This document shows, one piece after another, positions 26,430-35,341 of a stretch of DNA of 60,625 nucleotides (the stretch's first letter is position 1; every line of letters starts with the position of its first letter). The translations under genes and the position numbers were made by a program. The stretch is from Streptomyces sp. TRM49041 (lineage in GTDB: Bacteria > Actinomycetota > Actinomycetes > Streptomycetales > Streptomycetaceae): positions 1-60,625 of the forward strand of contig NZ_VSRY01000118.1 of NCBI RefSeq assembly GCF_008271805.1, in the 5' to 3' direction. The notes beneath the pieces were generated by a model. It searched no databases. It saw only the letters and a program-made list of their open reading frames with translations, and was not told where the DNA came from.

Positions 26430-28844
26430 CTACCGGCCGCCCGTTTCCTCGCGCGCCGCGACGAGAAGCTGACCGAGCGCCAGACCCCCGTCGCCCGGCG
26501 GTACCTCGCCGTGCCTGAGCACGGTGAACCCGTCCTGGGCGAGCCGGGCTGCGCACTCCTCCTCCAGCAGCGCGTTGGCGAACACACCGCCCGTCAGCAC
26601 CACCGTCCCGAGCCCCGTGGCCCGCCGCGCCCGCCCGCACATATCGGCCACGGCCACCGCCAGCCCCCGGTGGAACCGGGCGGCGACCACCCCGGCCGGC
26701 GTGCCGCGCCGCACGTCACGGACGACTCCGCCGAGCACCGGCGCAGGGTCCAGCAACAGCGGCCCGCCGCCGCCGGGCGTGCCGACGGCGAAGCCGTACG
26801 AGTCCGGGGTGTCCGCCCAGGCGGTCGCCGCCCGCGCCTCCAGCTCCAGGGCCGCCTGCGCCTCGTACCCGGCCCGGTGGCACACCCCCGCCAGCGACGA
26901 CACCGCGTCGAACAGCCGCCCCGCGCTGGACGTCGCCACACAGGCCGTCCCGCGCTCCAGTTGCCGGTCGAGCAGCGTCAGCTCGGCCGCCGAGCAGGCC
27001 ACCGCACTCGGCACATCGCGGTCCCAGGGCAGCCGTGCGGCACGCAGCCGGGCCAGCGCCGTACGGCACGGGTTGGCCACGCCGGCGTCGCCGCCCGGCA
27101 GCGGCGCGGGCGCGAGATGCGCGAACCGCCGGTAGCCCACGTAGTCGGCGAGCAGGAACTCGCCTCCCCACACGGTGCCGTCCTCGCCGTAGCCGGTGCC
27201 GTCGAAGGCGACCCCGATGACCGGCGTCGTACCGTCGAGACCGTGCTCCGCCATGGCCGACGCGATGTGCGCGTGATGGTGCTGCACGAGACGCAGGCGC
27301 GGCCCCTCGGCACGGCGGCGCGCCCAGTGCGCCGAGTGGTACGCGGGGTGCAGGTCGGCCACGACGAGCCGGGGCTCGACCCCGGTGAGGTGCCGCAGCC
27401 GCCGCTCGTTCCGCGCGAACGCGTCCAGTGTGGCGAGGTCGCCCATGTCGCCGATGTGCGGCGAGAACCACGCGTCCTGCCCCGCGCCGAGGCACAGCGT
27501 GTTCTTCAGGTCGCCGCCCACGGCCAGCGCGGACCGCACCGGCACCGGGACCGGCAGGGGCCGCGGGACATATCCGCGGGAGCGCCGCAGCACCAGCTCG
27601 GTGCCGTCCGGGCGTACGCGGACCACGGAGTCGTCGCACGGCGCCTCGATCGGCCGGTCGTGCGCCAGCCAGGCGTCCGCGAGCCCGGCCAGCCGCGTCA
27701 GCGCCTCGCCGTCGTCCGTCACGATCGGCTCCCCGGACCGGTTCCCACTGGTCATCACCAGCACCTGGGGGCCGGGCGGGTCACCGGGCAGTCCGAACAG
27801 CAGCCGGTGCACCGGTGCGTACGGGAGCAGCACCCCCACGTGCGGGCTGCCCGGGCACACCTCCGGCGCGGGCAGCCCGCTGCCCGAACCGGCGCGGCGG
27901 CGCAGCAGCACGATCGGGCGGAGCGGGCCGGTCAGCACGGCGTGCTCGGCGGGGGAGACGGCCGCGAACCGGGCGGCCGTCTCCGCGTCGGCGCACATCA
28001 CCGCGAACGGTTTGCCGCCCCTGGCCTTACGGGCGCGCAGCGCGGCGACGGCACCCGCGTCGGTGGCGTCGCACGCCAGGTGGTAGCCGCCGATGCCCTT
28101 GACGGCCAGGATCCCGCCCCGCGCCAGCAGCCGCCGCGCGGCCGCCACGGCGTCGGGGCCCTCGGCCGGGGCGTGGCCCGACCCGGCGGCGGGGACGAGA
28201 CGGAGCCGGGGGCCGCAGTCGGGACAGGCCACCGGCTGGGCGTGGAACCGCCGGTCGCCCGGGTCCCGGTACTCGGCCGCGCACGCCGCGCACATCGGGA
28301 AGCCCGCCATCGTGGTGGTCGCCCGGTCGTACGGCAGAGCGGTGACGATCGTGAAGCGGGGGCCGCAGTTCGTGCAGGTGATGAACGGATGGCGGTGACG
28401 GCGGTCGGCCGGGTCGGTGAGCTCGCGCAGACAGGCGTCGCAGGTCGCCGTGTCCGGCGGCAGCGGGGCGGCCCGCCCGCCACCCGGCCCGGAGGGCCGG
28501 ATGGTGAACCCGCTGTCCGCCCCGCTGTCCGAGCCGCCGTCCGCCTCGCCGGCCGTGGGCAGATCCTCGTACCGTACGGCGGTCAGCCGGGCGAGCGGCG
28601 GCAGCCGCTCGCCGAGCCGGTCGCAGAACCGGGCCACGGCCGCCGCGTCGCCCGCCACCTCGATCAGTACGCCCGAGGCGGTGTTGCTCACGTGGCCCAC
28701 GAGCGCGTGCTCGGTGGCCAGCCGCTGCACATACGGCCGGAATCCGACGCCCTGGACGACCCCCTCCACCGTCACCCGCCGGCGCAGCGTGCCCGGGACC
28801 GCCGCCCGCGCCTCGGCCGCCACGTCCGGCCGGGCCGGTGTCAC
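26430..28844 (-). CDS. hypF: Carbamoyltransferase HypF
   Basis: 804 residues. Uses carbamoyl phosphate and ATP to carbamoylate HypE. Four parts in order: acylphosphatase-like domain (~20-110; QGVGFR at 31-36), two zinc fingers (C-x2-C at CDACLREL, CTNCGPRF, CAACAAEY, CPDCGPRL; ~130-215), YrdC-like domain (GGILAVKGIGGYHLACDA..., KPFAVMC, MTSGNRSGEPI) and the Kae1-like carbamoyltransferase domain (LVQHHHAHIASAMAEHG, VAFDGTGYGEDGTVWGGEFL, LTGGVFANALL). Start GTG 28844 overlaps the hypB stop (GTGA). Normal length. Confidence 0.97.
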   Translation of the reverse strand: MTPARPDVAAEARAAVPGTLRRRVTVEGVVQGVGFRPYVQRLATEHALVGHVSNTASGVLIEVAGDAAAVARFCDRLGERLPPLARLTAVRYEDLPTAGEADGGSDSGADSGFTIRPSGPGGGRAAPLPPDTATCDACLRELTDPADRRHRHPFITCTNCGPRFTIVTALPYDRATTTMAGFPMCAACAAEYRDPGDRRFHAQPVACPDCGPRLRLVPAAGSGHAPAEGPDAVAAARRLLARGGILAVKGIGGYHLACDATDAGAVAALRARKARGGKPFAVMCADAETAARFAAVSPAEHAVLTGPLRPIVLLRRRAGSGSGLPAPEVCPGSPHVGVLLPYAPVHRLLFGLPGDPPGPQVLVMTSGNRSGEPIVTDDGEALTRLAGLADAWLAHDRPIEAPCDDSVVRVRPDGTELVLRRSRGYVPRPLPVPVPVRSALAVGGDLKNTLCLGAGQDAWFSPHIGDMGDLATLDAFARNERRLRHLTGVEPRLVVADLHPAYHSAHWARRRAEGPRLRLVQHHHAHIASAMAEHGLDGTTPVIGVAFDGTGYGEDGTVWGGEFLLADYVGYRRFAHLAPAPLPGGDAGVANPCRTALARLRAARLPWDRDVPSAVACSAAELTLLDRQLERGTACVATSSAGRLFDAVSSLAGVCHRAGYEAQAALELEARAATAWADTPDSYGFAVGTPGGGGPLLLDPAPVLGGVVRDVRRGTPAGVVAARFHRGLAVAVADMCGRARRATGLGTVVLTGGVFANALLEEECAARLAQDGFTVLRHGEVPPGDGGLALGQLLVAAREETGGR

Positions 28845-29569
28845 CGCGGGTCCAGGGCCGCCGACAGGTGCGTCTCGCCGTGGCCCGCAAGGACCGGCCG
28901 GTGCACCGGCTCACCCGCGCGCACGGCGGTGACCCGGTCGAGGAGCACGTCCACGCCGTCGCCGGTGCGCGCGCAGGAACGTACCGTATCCACGCCCGGG
29001 TTGATCCGCTGGACGTGCTCGGCGAACGCCCGCGCGTCGAACCCGGCAGCCTCCGCCAGGTCCGTCTTCGTCACCACCACGAGCTGGGCGGACCCGAACG
29101 CCGTGGGGTACTTCAGCGGCTTGTCCTCGCCCTCGGTCACCGCCATCAGCACCACGCGCAGGGCCTCCCCGAGGTCGTACGCGGCCGGGCAGACCAGATT
29201 GCCCACGTTCTCGACGAAGAGCACCTCCGTGCCGTCGGGCAGCCAGCCGTCGAGGTGGGCGCGCACCTGCTCCGCCTCCAGGTGGCACAGCCCGCCCGTG
29301 AGCAGTTGCTTCACCGGCGCGCCGGAGCGGGCCAGCCGCCGCGCGTCGTTCTCCGTGGCGAGATCCGCCGTGATCGCCGCCACCTTCAGCCCGCGCTCGA
29401 CGGCCCGGCCCAGTACCCGCGCGAGCAGCTCGGTCTTGCCGCTGCCCGGACTGGACATCAGGTTGACCACCGTCACCCCACGTGCCGTCAGGTCGGCGCG
29501 GAGGGCGGCGGCGAGGCCGTCGTTCTTCGCGGTGACGGCGTGCTCGAGGTCGACCGACCGGCACATCAT
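28841..29569 (-). CDS. hypB: Hydrogenase nickel incorporation GTPase HypB
   Basis: 242 residues, ATG 29569 six bases after GGAGGAG; 4-base overlap with hypA. GTPase core: MSSPGSGKTELL (P-loop), ITADLATENDARRL, GGLCHLEAEQV and FVENVGNLVCPAAYDLGE (G-domain metal-binding Cys and His), TKTDLAEAAGFD. The N-terminus (MMCRSVDLEHAVTAKNDG) lacks both the His-rich nickel store and the CxxCGC motif found in many HypB proteins, so nickel storage must be elsewhere or absent. Confidence 0.97.
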   Translation of the reverse strand: MMCRSVDLEHAVTAKNDGLAAALRADLTARGVTVVNLMSSPGSGKTELLARVLGRAVERGLKVAAITADLATENDARRLARSGAPVKQLLTGGLCHLEAEQVRAHLDGWLPDGTEVLFVENVGNLVCPAAYDLGEALRVVLMAVTEGEDKPLKYPTAFGSAQLVVVTKTDLAEAAGFDARAFAEHVQRINPGVDTVRSCARTGDGVDVLLDRVTAVRAGEPVHRPVLAGHGETHLSAALDPR

Positions 29570-29982
29570 GCGTCTCCTCCTCGGTGTACGCCGGCCGCCG
29601 GCCCACCACTCGTGGGCTCGGCGCGGCACGTCCCCGGCTGGACGAGCCCCACTCCGGCGATCTCCAGCTCCCGGCCCGCGAGCAGCTCGGCCGCGCTCGC
29701 GCCGCACTCCGGGCAGGTCAGGTCGGGTGGGCTGCCCACCGCGAACGCGCCGTCGCAGCCCGCGCACCGCGCGCGGGCGGCCACGTCCTCGACGACCAGA
29801 ACGGCGCCCGCGACGGGCGTCCCCTCGGCGGCCAGGTCGAAACAGAACCGCAGCGCGTCGGGCACGACACCCGCGAGGGCCCCGACGCGCAGCCGCACTG
29901 ACTCGACGCCCTCGGCGCCGTGCTCGCGGACGACGTCCTCGACGGCCTCGACAACAGAGGTGGCGATGGACAGTTCGTGCAT
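29566..29982 (-). CDS. hypA: Hydrogenase nickel metallochaperone HypA
   Basis: 138 residues. Starts MHELSIATSVVEAVEDVV with the nickel-binding His2-Glu3. Zinc site formed by two CxxC pairs (RCAGCDGAF and LTCPECGAS). A C-terminal extension after LEIAGVGLVQPG is variable in the family. First gene of the hypA-B-F-C-D-E operon; preceded by about 250 bp that contain a G-rich hexanucleotide repeat and the end of hypX. Confidence 0.96.
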   Translation of the reverse strand: MHELSIATSVVEAVEDVVREHGAEGVESVRLRVGALAGVVPDALRFCFDLAAEGTPVAGAVLVVEDVAARARCAGCDGAFAVGSPPDLTCPECGASAAELLAGRELEIAGVGLVQPGTCRAEPTSGGPAAGVHRGGDA

Positions 29983-30180
29983 GGGGCACGACGCTAGGCA
30001 CCCGTCCCGCGCCGCACCGGGACGTGCCCGCGCCGGGCCCGGGGATTCCCACGTGTGGAGCAGCGGCCGGCCCTGGTGCCGGCGGCCGGACTCCGCCTTG
30101 CGGCCGCACGCACCAGACCCCGCTCACCGGCGCTGAAAAATGCCGCCCGGCCCCGCTGCCGCCGTGATCCGCCGGACACT

Positions 30181-30258
30181 CCCCAGCCCCAGCCCCAGCC
30201 CCAGCCCCAGCCCCAGCCCCAGCCCCAGCCCCAGCCCTAGCCCCAGCCCTGGCCCTGG
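30181..30258. repeat. Hexanucleotide repeat (CCCCAG)n spanning the 3' end of hypX
   Basis: Nine perfect ccccag units (30181-30234), then ccctag, ccccag and two ccctgg units. On the hypX coding strand it reads CTGGGG repeated. The hypX stop TAG (30239-30237) is made by the single ccctag unit. G-tracts of four on the transcribed-mRNA strand give G-quadruplex potential between hypX and hypA. Confidence 0.9.
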
Positions 30259-31964
30259 CGCGTCGCCTGCGGTGGTGCTTTTCGTACGAAGGCCGTGCGC
30301 AGCGCGTGGTACGACGACTCGGGGTCGAAGAAGGTGCGGTGCATCCGCGCCAGTTCCTCACGCCGGTACTCCGTCAGTGGCCGCTCGGCCTCGTCCTTCT
30401 CCCTGGCCTCGCCCTTGTCGTGGATGAGCTGCCGCAGCTTGCCTCCCGACGCCAGGTCGCCCGCCATCCGCGCGACCTCCGGGGCGAACCCCTGCGGAGC
30501 CGAGGTGACCAGCCGGTCCACGAGGCCCATCCGGGCGGCCGAGGCGGCGCTCACCGGCGCGGCCTCCTCCATGAGCCGCTCCGCCAGGTCGGCACCCGCG
30601 CGCCGGGGCAGCGTGTACGTCCAGAACTCGGAGCCGTACAGACCCATGAGCCGGTAGTGCGGGTTGAGCACCGCGCCGGTGCGGCACCACACCGCGTCGG
30701 CGGCCAGCGCCAGCATCGCCCCGCCCGCCGCGGCGTTGCCGCCGAGCGCGGCGACGACCAGCCGGTCCGTGGTCCGCAGCACCGCCTCGACCAGGTCGTC
30801 CATCGCGTTGATGTTCGCCCAGGACTCGGCGGCCGGATCGGGCGCGGCCTCGATGACGTTGAGGTGGATGCCGTTCGAGAAGAAGTCCCGGCCGCCCCCG
30901 AGGACGAGGACCCGCGTGGGCCGGGACAGGGCGTAAGCGTAGGCGTCCAGCAGTCTGCGGCAGTGGGCGGTGCTCATCGCCCCGCCGGGAAAGCGGAAGC
31001 CCAGGAACCCCACATCACCCGACTGGCGGTACCGGATGTCCGTCCAGGTGCGCCGGTGCGGGGGCAGTTCGAGGGGTGCGGGCACTTCCGGCACGTCCGC
31101 GAGCCGGTCGCCGAGCACGAGCGTGGCCGGCAGCTTGAACGTGGCCGGGCCGCCCCGCGTACGGCGGGGCCGCAGCTCCGGAACCCACACGGCGCCGTCG
31201 CGGGTCGCCAGGCAGACCGCCCCGGCGCGCCGCGCGACCACCGTTCCGGGGCGGCCGCGCAGCCGGTCCTCCGGGTGGCCACCGTGCAGGAAGAGCTCCT
31301 GGCCCAGCAGTTCGTCCCGCACACCCGGCTGGGAGTCGGCGCCGCGCAGCTTGCGCAGCACGGTCTCGGTGTCGTCCCGGGCCCAGTCGATGCGGCGCCG
31401 CTCCTGGCGGAAGTATCCGCGCTGCACGACCCGTACGACGGGGGCTCCTACGCCGTTCCCGTCTCCGTTCCCGTCCCCGTCCCGCTGCGGCAGCGGCCGG
31501 TACGTGTCGGAGGCGAAGCGCTCCACGGCCTCCAGCACGGCCGCCATGGCCGCGTCCGACAGCTCGTTGCGGTACAGGTCGCTCTTGCCGACCGGCGGCA
31601 CGTCGAACGGGGCGGTGGCCCAGATGTCGCCCGCGTCCATCTCGGCGCCGGCCTGGAGAACGGTCACGCCCCAGCGGTCGGCGCCCGTCCCGATGGCCCA
31701 GTCGAGGGCGGAAGGGCCCCGGTCGCCGGGGGGCCCGGGATGGACGATGAGACAGGTGTGCTCGGCCCAGACGTCCTCGGGGAGGGCGGTCTTCAGCATC
31801 GGGGCGACGATCAGGTCCGGTCGGTGCCCGCGTACTGCCGCGCGGACCGCGTCGTCCCCGTTCGCCGCGAGGACCACCTCCACCTGGTGCCCGGCGTCGG
31901 ACAACTCGGCGTGGACCCGCTGGGACAGGCTGTTGAAGGCGCTGACGACGATGAGGACGTACAT
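30237..31964 (-). CDS. hypX: HypX: formyl-transferase/enoyl-CoA hydratase fusion for CO-ligand synthesis
   Basis: About 575 residues. HypX makes CO for the active-site iron of [NiFe] hydrogenases from formyl-tetrahydrofolate under aerobic conditions. N-terminal formyltransferase-type half: VLIVVSAFNSLSQRVHAELSDAG, IVAPMLKTALPEDVW, LIVHPGPPGDRGPSALDWAI. C-terminal crotonase-like half: FPGGAMSTAHCRRLLDAYAYAL, LGGGRDFFSNGIHLNVIE, ALGGNAAAGGAMLALAADAVW, GLYGSEFWTYTLPRR. ATG 31964 fits family alignment; ATG 31973 is also possible. The C-terminus QGQGWG is encoded by the hexanucleotide repeat. Just upstream of hypA on the same strand. Confidence 0.94.
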   Translation of the reverse strand: MYVLIVVSAFNSLSQRVHAELSDAGHQVEVVLAANGDDAVRAAVRGHRPDLIVAPMLKTALPEDVWAEHTCLIVHPGPPGDRGPSALDWAIGTGADRWGVTVLQAGAEMDAGDIWATAPFDVPPVGKSDLYRNELSDAAMAAVLEAVERFASDTYRPLPQRDGDGNGDGNGVGAPVVRVVQRGYFRQERRRIDWARDDTETVLRKLRGADSQPGVRDELLGQELFLHGGHPEDRLRGRPGTVVARRAGAVCLATRDGAVWVPELRPRRTRGGPATFKLPATLVLGDRLADVPEVPAPLELPPHRRTWTDIRYRQSGDVGFLGFRFPGGAMSTAHCRRLLDAYAYALSRPTRVLVLGGGRDFFSNGIHLNVIEAAPDPAAESWANINAMDDLVEAVLRTTDRLVVAALGGNAAAGGAMLALAADAVWCRTGAVLNPHYRLMGLYGSEFWTYTLPRRAGADLAERLMEEAAPVSAASAARMGLVDRLVTSAPQGFAPEVARMAGDLASGGKLRQLIHDKGEAREKDEAERPLTEYRREELARMHRTFFDPESSYHALRTAFVRKAPPQATRQGQGWG

Positions 31965-32058
31965 GCGTGGCATCGTCGCCCCGGCGCCCCCGGCACGAAA
32001 GGGAGGAGGACCGCGGGTCACCCCGAAATGGGCCGTACGGAGGACACGCGCCCGTCGC

Positions 32059-32424
32059 TCACGTCTCCTCCTCCATCCGGATGGAGTCCCGCAGGTTCTT
32101 GGCCGCCCCGGTCTGGGGGTTGTCGTGCATCTCCAGCATGGCGGCGGCGATCGCGTCCAGCTTCCGGTGGACGGCGTGCTCGACCCGCATCTCGGAGTTC
32201 TTGAGCAGGGCGAGGAGCAGCAGCGTGACGGCGGCCATGCCATCGCCCGCGAGGAGCAGCCACTCGATGGGCAGCCCGGCGGCGTGCACGCCGATGAAGG
32301 CACCGACGACCGCGAGGCAGATCACGAAGAAGGGCGGGGAGCTGGTGAAGTTGGACGCCGCTTCCGCGAATCGCTCGAACCTGCCGCGACCGGAGCTCCC
32401 ACGCTCGGCGGGGTGAGTGGTCAT
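32059..32424 (-). CDS. Low-affinity iron permease-like small membrane protein
   Basis: 121 residues, PF04120-type. RFERFAEAASNFTSSPPFFVICLAVVGAFIG starts with the family's first helix, a second helix follows in EWLLLAGDGMAAVTLLLLALLKNSEMRVEHAVHRKLDAIAAAML, and a charged tail ends the protein. Bacterial members are short and unproven in iron uptake. It lies between hypX and a hemerythrin on the same strand. Confidence 0.8.
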   Translation of the reverse strand: MTTHPAERGSSGRGRFERFAEAASNFTSSPPFFVICLAVVGAFIGVHAAGLPIEWLLLAGDGMAAVTLLLLALLKNSEMRVEHAVHRKLDAIAAAMLEMHDNPQTGAAKNLRDSIRMEEET

Positions 32425-32563
32425 GGGCGTCCGATACCCGCCCGTTCCCGCCCCGGCCCGCGTGCGGCCGGTCCGTCACTGGATGGACGGCTTCCTTAGG
32501 CCGTACGGGGCCGGGATACAGAGGACGGGGGCAGGTGACCGGGGGCGCCGTGCGGCCGGACGC

Positions 32564-33181
32564 TCATCCGGTGCGGCGCCGGCGGGTGAGGGCCGAGCGG
32601 ACGCGGTCCAGCACACCGACGCGCCGGGCGGCGCGGGCGAGCTCCCGGGGCGAGTCCGGGACGGTCGGCGATAGCCGGGGCGCGGGCGCCCCGCGGGCCC
32701 GCCGTACCCGCAGCCCCAGGTCCCGCAGGACCTCCGGCGGGCACGCTGCCCACACCCGGGGGAACAGCCGCTGCTCCTGGTCCAGGACATGCCGGGTGAC
32801 CACGGTCGTCAGGGTGAGGACCAGCTCGGTGGCCTCCTCTCCGGCCGGGTCGCGCCCGGCCAGGGCGGCCATCACCCGCGCGGTCTCCGCGTGCGCGGCC
32901 AGCCCCGCGGCGGCCCACCGCTCGCCGTCCGGCACGTACGTCCGTACCGCCGGGTGGAGGAACCGCCGCTCCACGTCCGCATGCCGTGCGAGCGCGGCGC
33001 CCACCCGCTCGACGGCCCGTCTCCGTACGTCACCGCCCGGTTCGGAGGCGCGGATCAGGTCGAACAGCCGCTGCACCTCCCGATGACCGGCGGTCAGCTC
33101 CTGGACGATGTCCGCGTCCTCCGTCGCCGCTCTCGGACCTCCCACTGGATCTCCCACCGCGTCTCCCACCGGAACCGTCAT
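32564..33181 (-). CDS. Hemerythrin-domain protein
   Basis: 205 residues, ATG 33181. Four-helix hemerythrin domain: VQELTAGHREVQRLFDLI (first His), ALARHADVERRFLHPAV (H-x3-E), GLAAHAETARVMAAL and VVTRHVLDQEQRLFPRV (H-x4-E-like) give the diiron ligands. Such cytosolic proteins bind O2 or NO or sense iron. A basic Arg-rich tail (RVGVLDRVRSALTRRRR) follows. It is divergent from the qcrB-like gene by 122 bp. Confidence 0.87.
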   Translation of the reverse strand: MTVPVGDAVGDPVGGPRAATEDADIVQELTAGHREVQRLFDLIRASEPGGDVRRRAVERVGAALARHADVERRFLHPAVRTYVPDGERWAAAGLAAHAETARVMAALAGRDPAGEEATELVLTLTTVVTRHVLDQEQRLFPRVWAACPPEVLRDLGLRVRRARGAPAPRLSPTVPDSPRELARAARRVGVLDRVRSALTRRRRTG

Positions 33182-33303
33182 CGGACCTCCCTGCGCAGGG
33201 CCACCGGACCAGGCCCCTGATCTGCCTAATGCCCGGTTTGCGCCCGCGCGAGCGCCGATAGTGCGGATACCCCACCCGCGCGTCTGACGAGGGAGCGTGA
33301 CGC

Positions 33304-34941
33304 ATGCTGTTCCGGAGACGGAAGGCGAGGCTCAGGGCGAAGGCGCGGGAGGCGGCGTACCTCGGATACGCCGGTGTCGACCGGCGCGCTCCGCTGTCGG
33401 AGCTGGCCCGGGAACTGCTGCGCAAGGCGTTCCCCGACCACTGGTCGTTCCTGCTCGGTGAGCTCGCCCTCTACAGCTTCGTCGTGCTGGTCGTCACCGG
33501 GAGCTATCTGACGCTGTTCTTCGACCCCGGCATGGATCTGTCCGACTACCAGGGTCCGTACGAGCCGCTGCGCGGCGTGCCGGTGTCGGACGCCTACGCG
33601 TCGACGCTGCGGCTGAGCTTCGACATCCGGGGCGGCCTGCTGATCCGCCAGATGCACCACTGGACGGCCCTGGTGTTCGTCGCGGCCATCGGGGTGCATC
33701 TGCTGCGGGTCTTCTTCACCGGCGCGTTCCGCCGCCCCCGCGAGATCAACTGGATGCTCGGCGTCACCCTGTTCGTGCTGGCGCTGCTGGAGGGCTTCGC
33801 CGGCTACTCCCTGCCGGACGACCTGCTGTCCGGCACGGGGCTGCGCACCGCGCACTCGATCGTGCTGTCGATCCCGCTCGTCGGCACGTATCTGGCCGAG
33901 TTCGTCTGGGGCGGCTCGTACCCCGGCGACATCGTCATCCCGCGGCTGTACATCGTCCATGTGCTGTTCGTGCCGGGCCTGATGATCGCCCTGGTGACCG
34001 TCCATGTGCTGATGGTGGTGTACCTGAAGCACACCCAGTGGGCGGCGCGGGGCAGGACCAACCGGAACGTGGTGGGGCATCCGATGTTTCCCCACTTCAT
34101 CACCAAGTCGTCCGGCCTGACCCTGATGGTCTTCGCGATCATGGCCCTGATCGGCGCCGTCGCCCAGATCAACCCCGTCTGGAACTTCGGCCCCTACCGC
34201 CCCGACCAGGTGTCGACCGGCGCACAACCCGACTGGTACGTCGGATTCCTGGAGGGCGCGTTGCGGCTCATGCCGCCCTGGCAGACCACCGTGGCCGGCC
34301 ACACCGTCATGTGGACCGTCTTCATCCCGGCCGTCGTGCTGCCCGGGGTGCTGTTCCTGGTGCTGTACCTGTACCCGTACATCGAGCGGTGGGTGACGGG
34401 CGACCTGATGGAGCACCACCTGTGCGACCGGCCCCGGGACCGGCCGACGCGCACCGGCCTCGGCGTGGCCGCCGTCGTCTTCTACGCCGTCCTGCTCATG
34501 GCCGGGGCCAACGACGTGATGGCCTTTGTCTTCCGTCTCTCCGTGGAGGCCCTGACCTGGACCTTCCGCGTGGCGCTCGTCCTCGGCCCGGTGCTGGCGT
34601 TCCTGCTCACCAAGCGGATCTGCCTCGGCCTCCAGGCCCACGACCGCCGGCTCCTGGAGGAGGGCGACGAGACCGGCAGCGTCAGCCAGAGCGTGTACGG
34701 CGCCATCAGCGACAGCCACCGCCCGGTCGACGCCGAGCGGCGCTACCGGCTCCTCGTCCGCGATCTCCCCAGGCCGGTCGGCCACCCCGGCGAGGGCGCC
34801 TCCCGTGGGCAGCGGCTGCGCGCGGTGCTGAGCTCCTGGTACTACCGCGACCGCGTGGAGATGCCCGCCACGGCGGAGGAACGCCTCCAGATCTCGGCCA
34901 GGACGGCGGACCCGGTGTCCGGCCCCGAGAAGAACGAGTGA
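33304..34941 (+). CDS. qcrB: Cytochrome b (QcrB-like) of an alternative cytochrome bc complex
   Basis: 545 residues, ATG 33304 with a GAGGGAG site. Quinol-oxidising cytochrome b. Eight or so helices; heme ligand His residues in QMHHWTALVFVAAIGVHLLRVF and in IVHVLFVPGLMIALVTVHVLMVVYLKHTQW; Qo motif PDWY (QPDWYVGFLEGALRLMPPWQT), as in actinobacterial QcrB. A long charged C-terminal tail is present. The usual neighbours qcrC and qcrA are absent, so this is a paralogue outside the main qcrCAB operon. Tail-to-tail with ctaF (10-bp gap). Confidence 0.93.
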   Translation: MLFRRRKARLRAKAREAAYLGYAGVDRRAPLSELARELLRKAFPDHWSFLLGELALYSFVVLVVTGSYLTLFFDPGMDLSDYQGPYEPLRGVPVSDAYASTLRLSFDIRGGLLIRQMHHWTALVFVAAIGVHLLRVFFTGAFRRPREINWMLGVTLFVLALLEGFAGYSLPDDLLSGTGLRTAHSIVLSIPLVGTYLAEFVWGGSYPGDIVIPRLYIVHVLFVPGLMIALVTVHVLMVVYLKHTQWAARGRTNRNVVGHPMFPHFITKSSGLTLMVFAIMALIGAVAQINPVWNFGPYRPDQVSTGAQPDWYVGFLEGALRLMPPWQTTVAGHTVMWTVFIPAVVLPGVLFLVLYLYPYIERWVTGDLMEHHLCDRPRDRPTRTGLGVAAVVFYAVLLMAGANDVMAFVFRLSVEALTWTFRVALVLGPVLAFLLTKRICLGLQAHDRRLLEEGDETGSVSQSVYGAISDSHRPVDAERRYRLLVRDLPRPVGHPGEGASRGQRLRAVLSSWYYRDRVEMPATAEERLQISARTADPVSGPEKNE

Positions 34942-34951
34942 TCCGGGCGGC

Positions 34952-35341
34952 TCAGCCGTCGCGACCCGAGAACTGGAAGACCATGCCGACGACCGCGCCC
35001 GCCATGATGCCGAACCCGATGACGGCGAGCCACAGCCCGAAGACCACCCCGATGGCGAGCACGGTCACGCCGAGCGCGACGACCGGCGGATAGCCGCTGT
35101 GCGGCGGGAAGAAGTCGATGACACCGCCACGCTCCCGCACCTCGGAGTCCGGGCGGTCCTCCGGCCGCTCGCCCTTCCTGCGGTAGTTCACCGCGCAGAA
35201 GAACGCGATGAGCGCCGACATCAGGAACGACACCGTCAGGGCCGCGATCCCGACGGGCTCCCGCGCGAACCAGATGTACGCCGCGTCCGTGACGAGGAAG
35301 AACGCCGCCACGCCCGCGAAGAGGTACGCCTCACTTCTCAT
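34952..35341 (-). CDS. ctaF: Cytochrome c oxidase subunit IV-like protein (CtaF)
   Basis: 129 residues, ATG 35341 overlapping the ctaD stop (ATGA). Actinobacterial oxidase subunit 4: [95 protein letters not shown]. Four helices, normal length. A second copy beside the ctaD paralogue. Confidence 0.9.
   Translation of the reverse strand: MRSEAYLFAGVAAFFLVTDAAYIWFAREPVGIAALTVSFLMSALIAFFCAVNYRRKGERPEDRPDSEVRERGGVIDFFPPHSGYPPVVALGVTVLAIGVVFGLWLAVIGFGIMAGAVVGMVFQFSGRDG

Noticed and set aside
26511..30167. 1,218-codon + frame over hypF, hypB and hypA
   Set aside because: Antisense to the hyp operon, Arg/His-rich nonsense; the minus strand carries all Hyp motifs.
30055..30240. Gln-Pro repeat protein on the + strand at the hexanucleotide repeat
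   Set aside because: The repeat alone creates the open frame; no start signal and it lies antisense to the hypX end.
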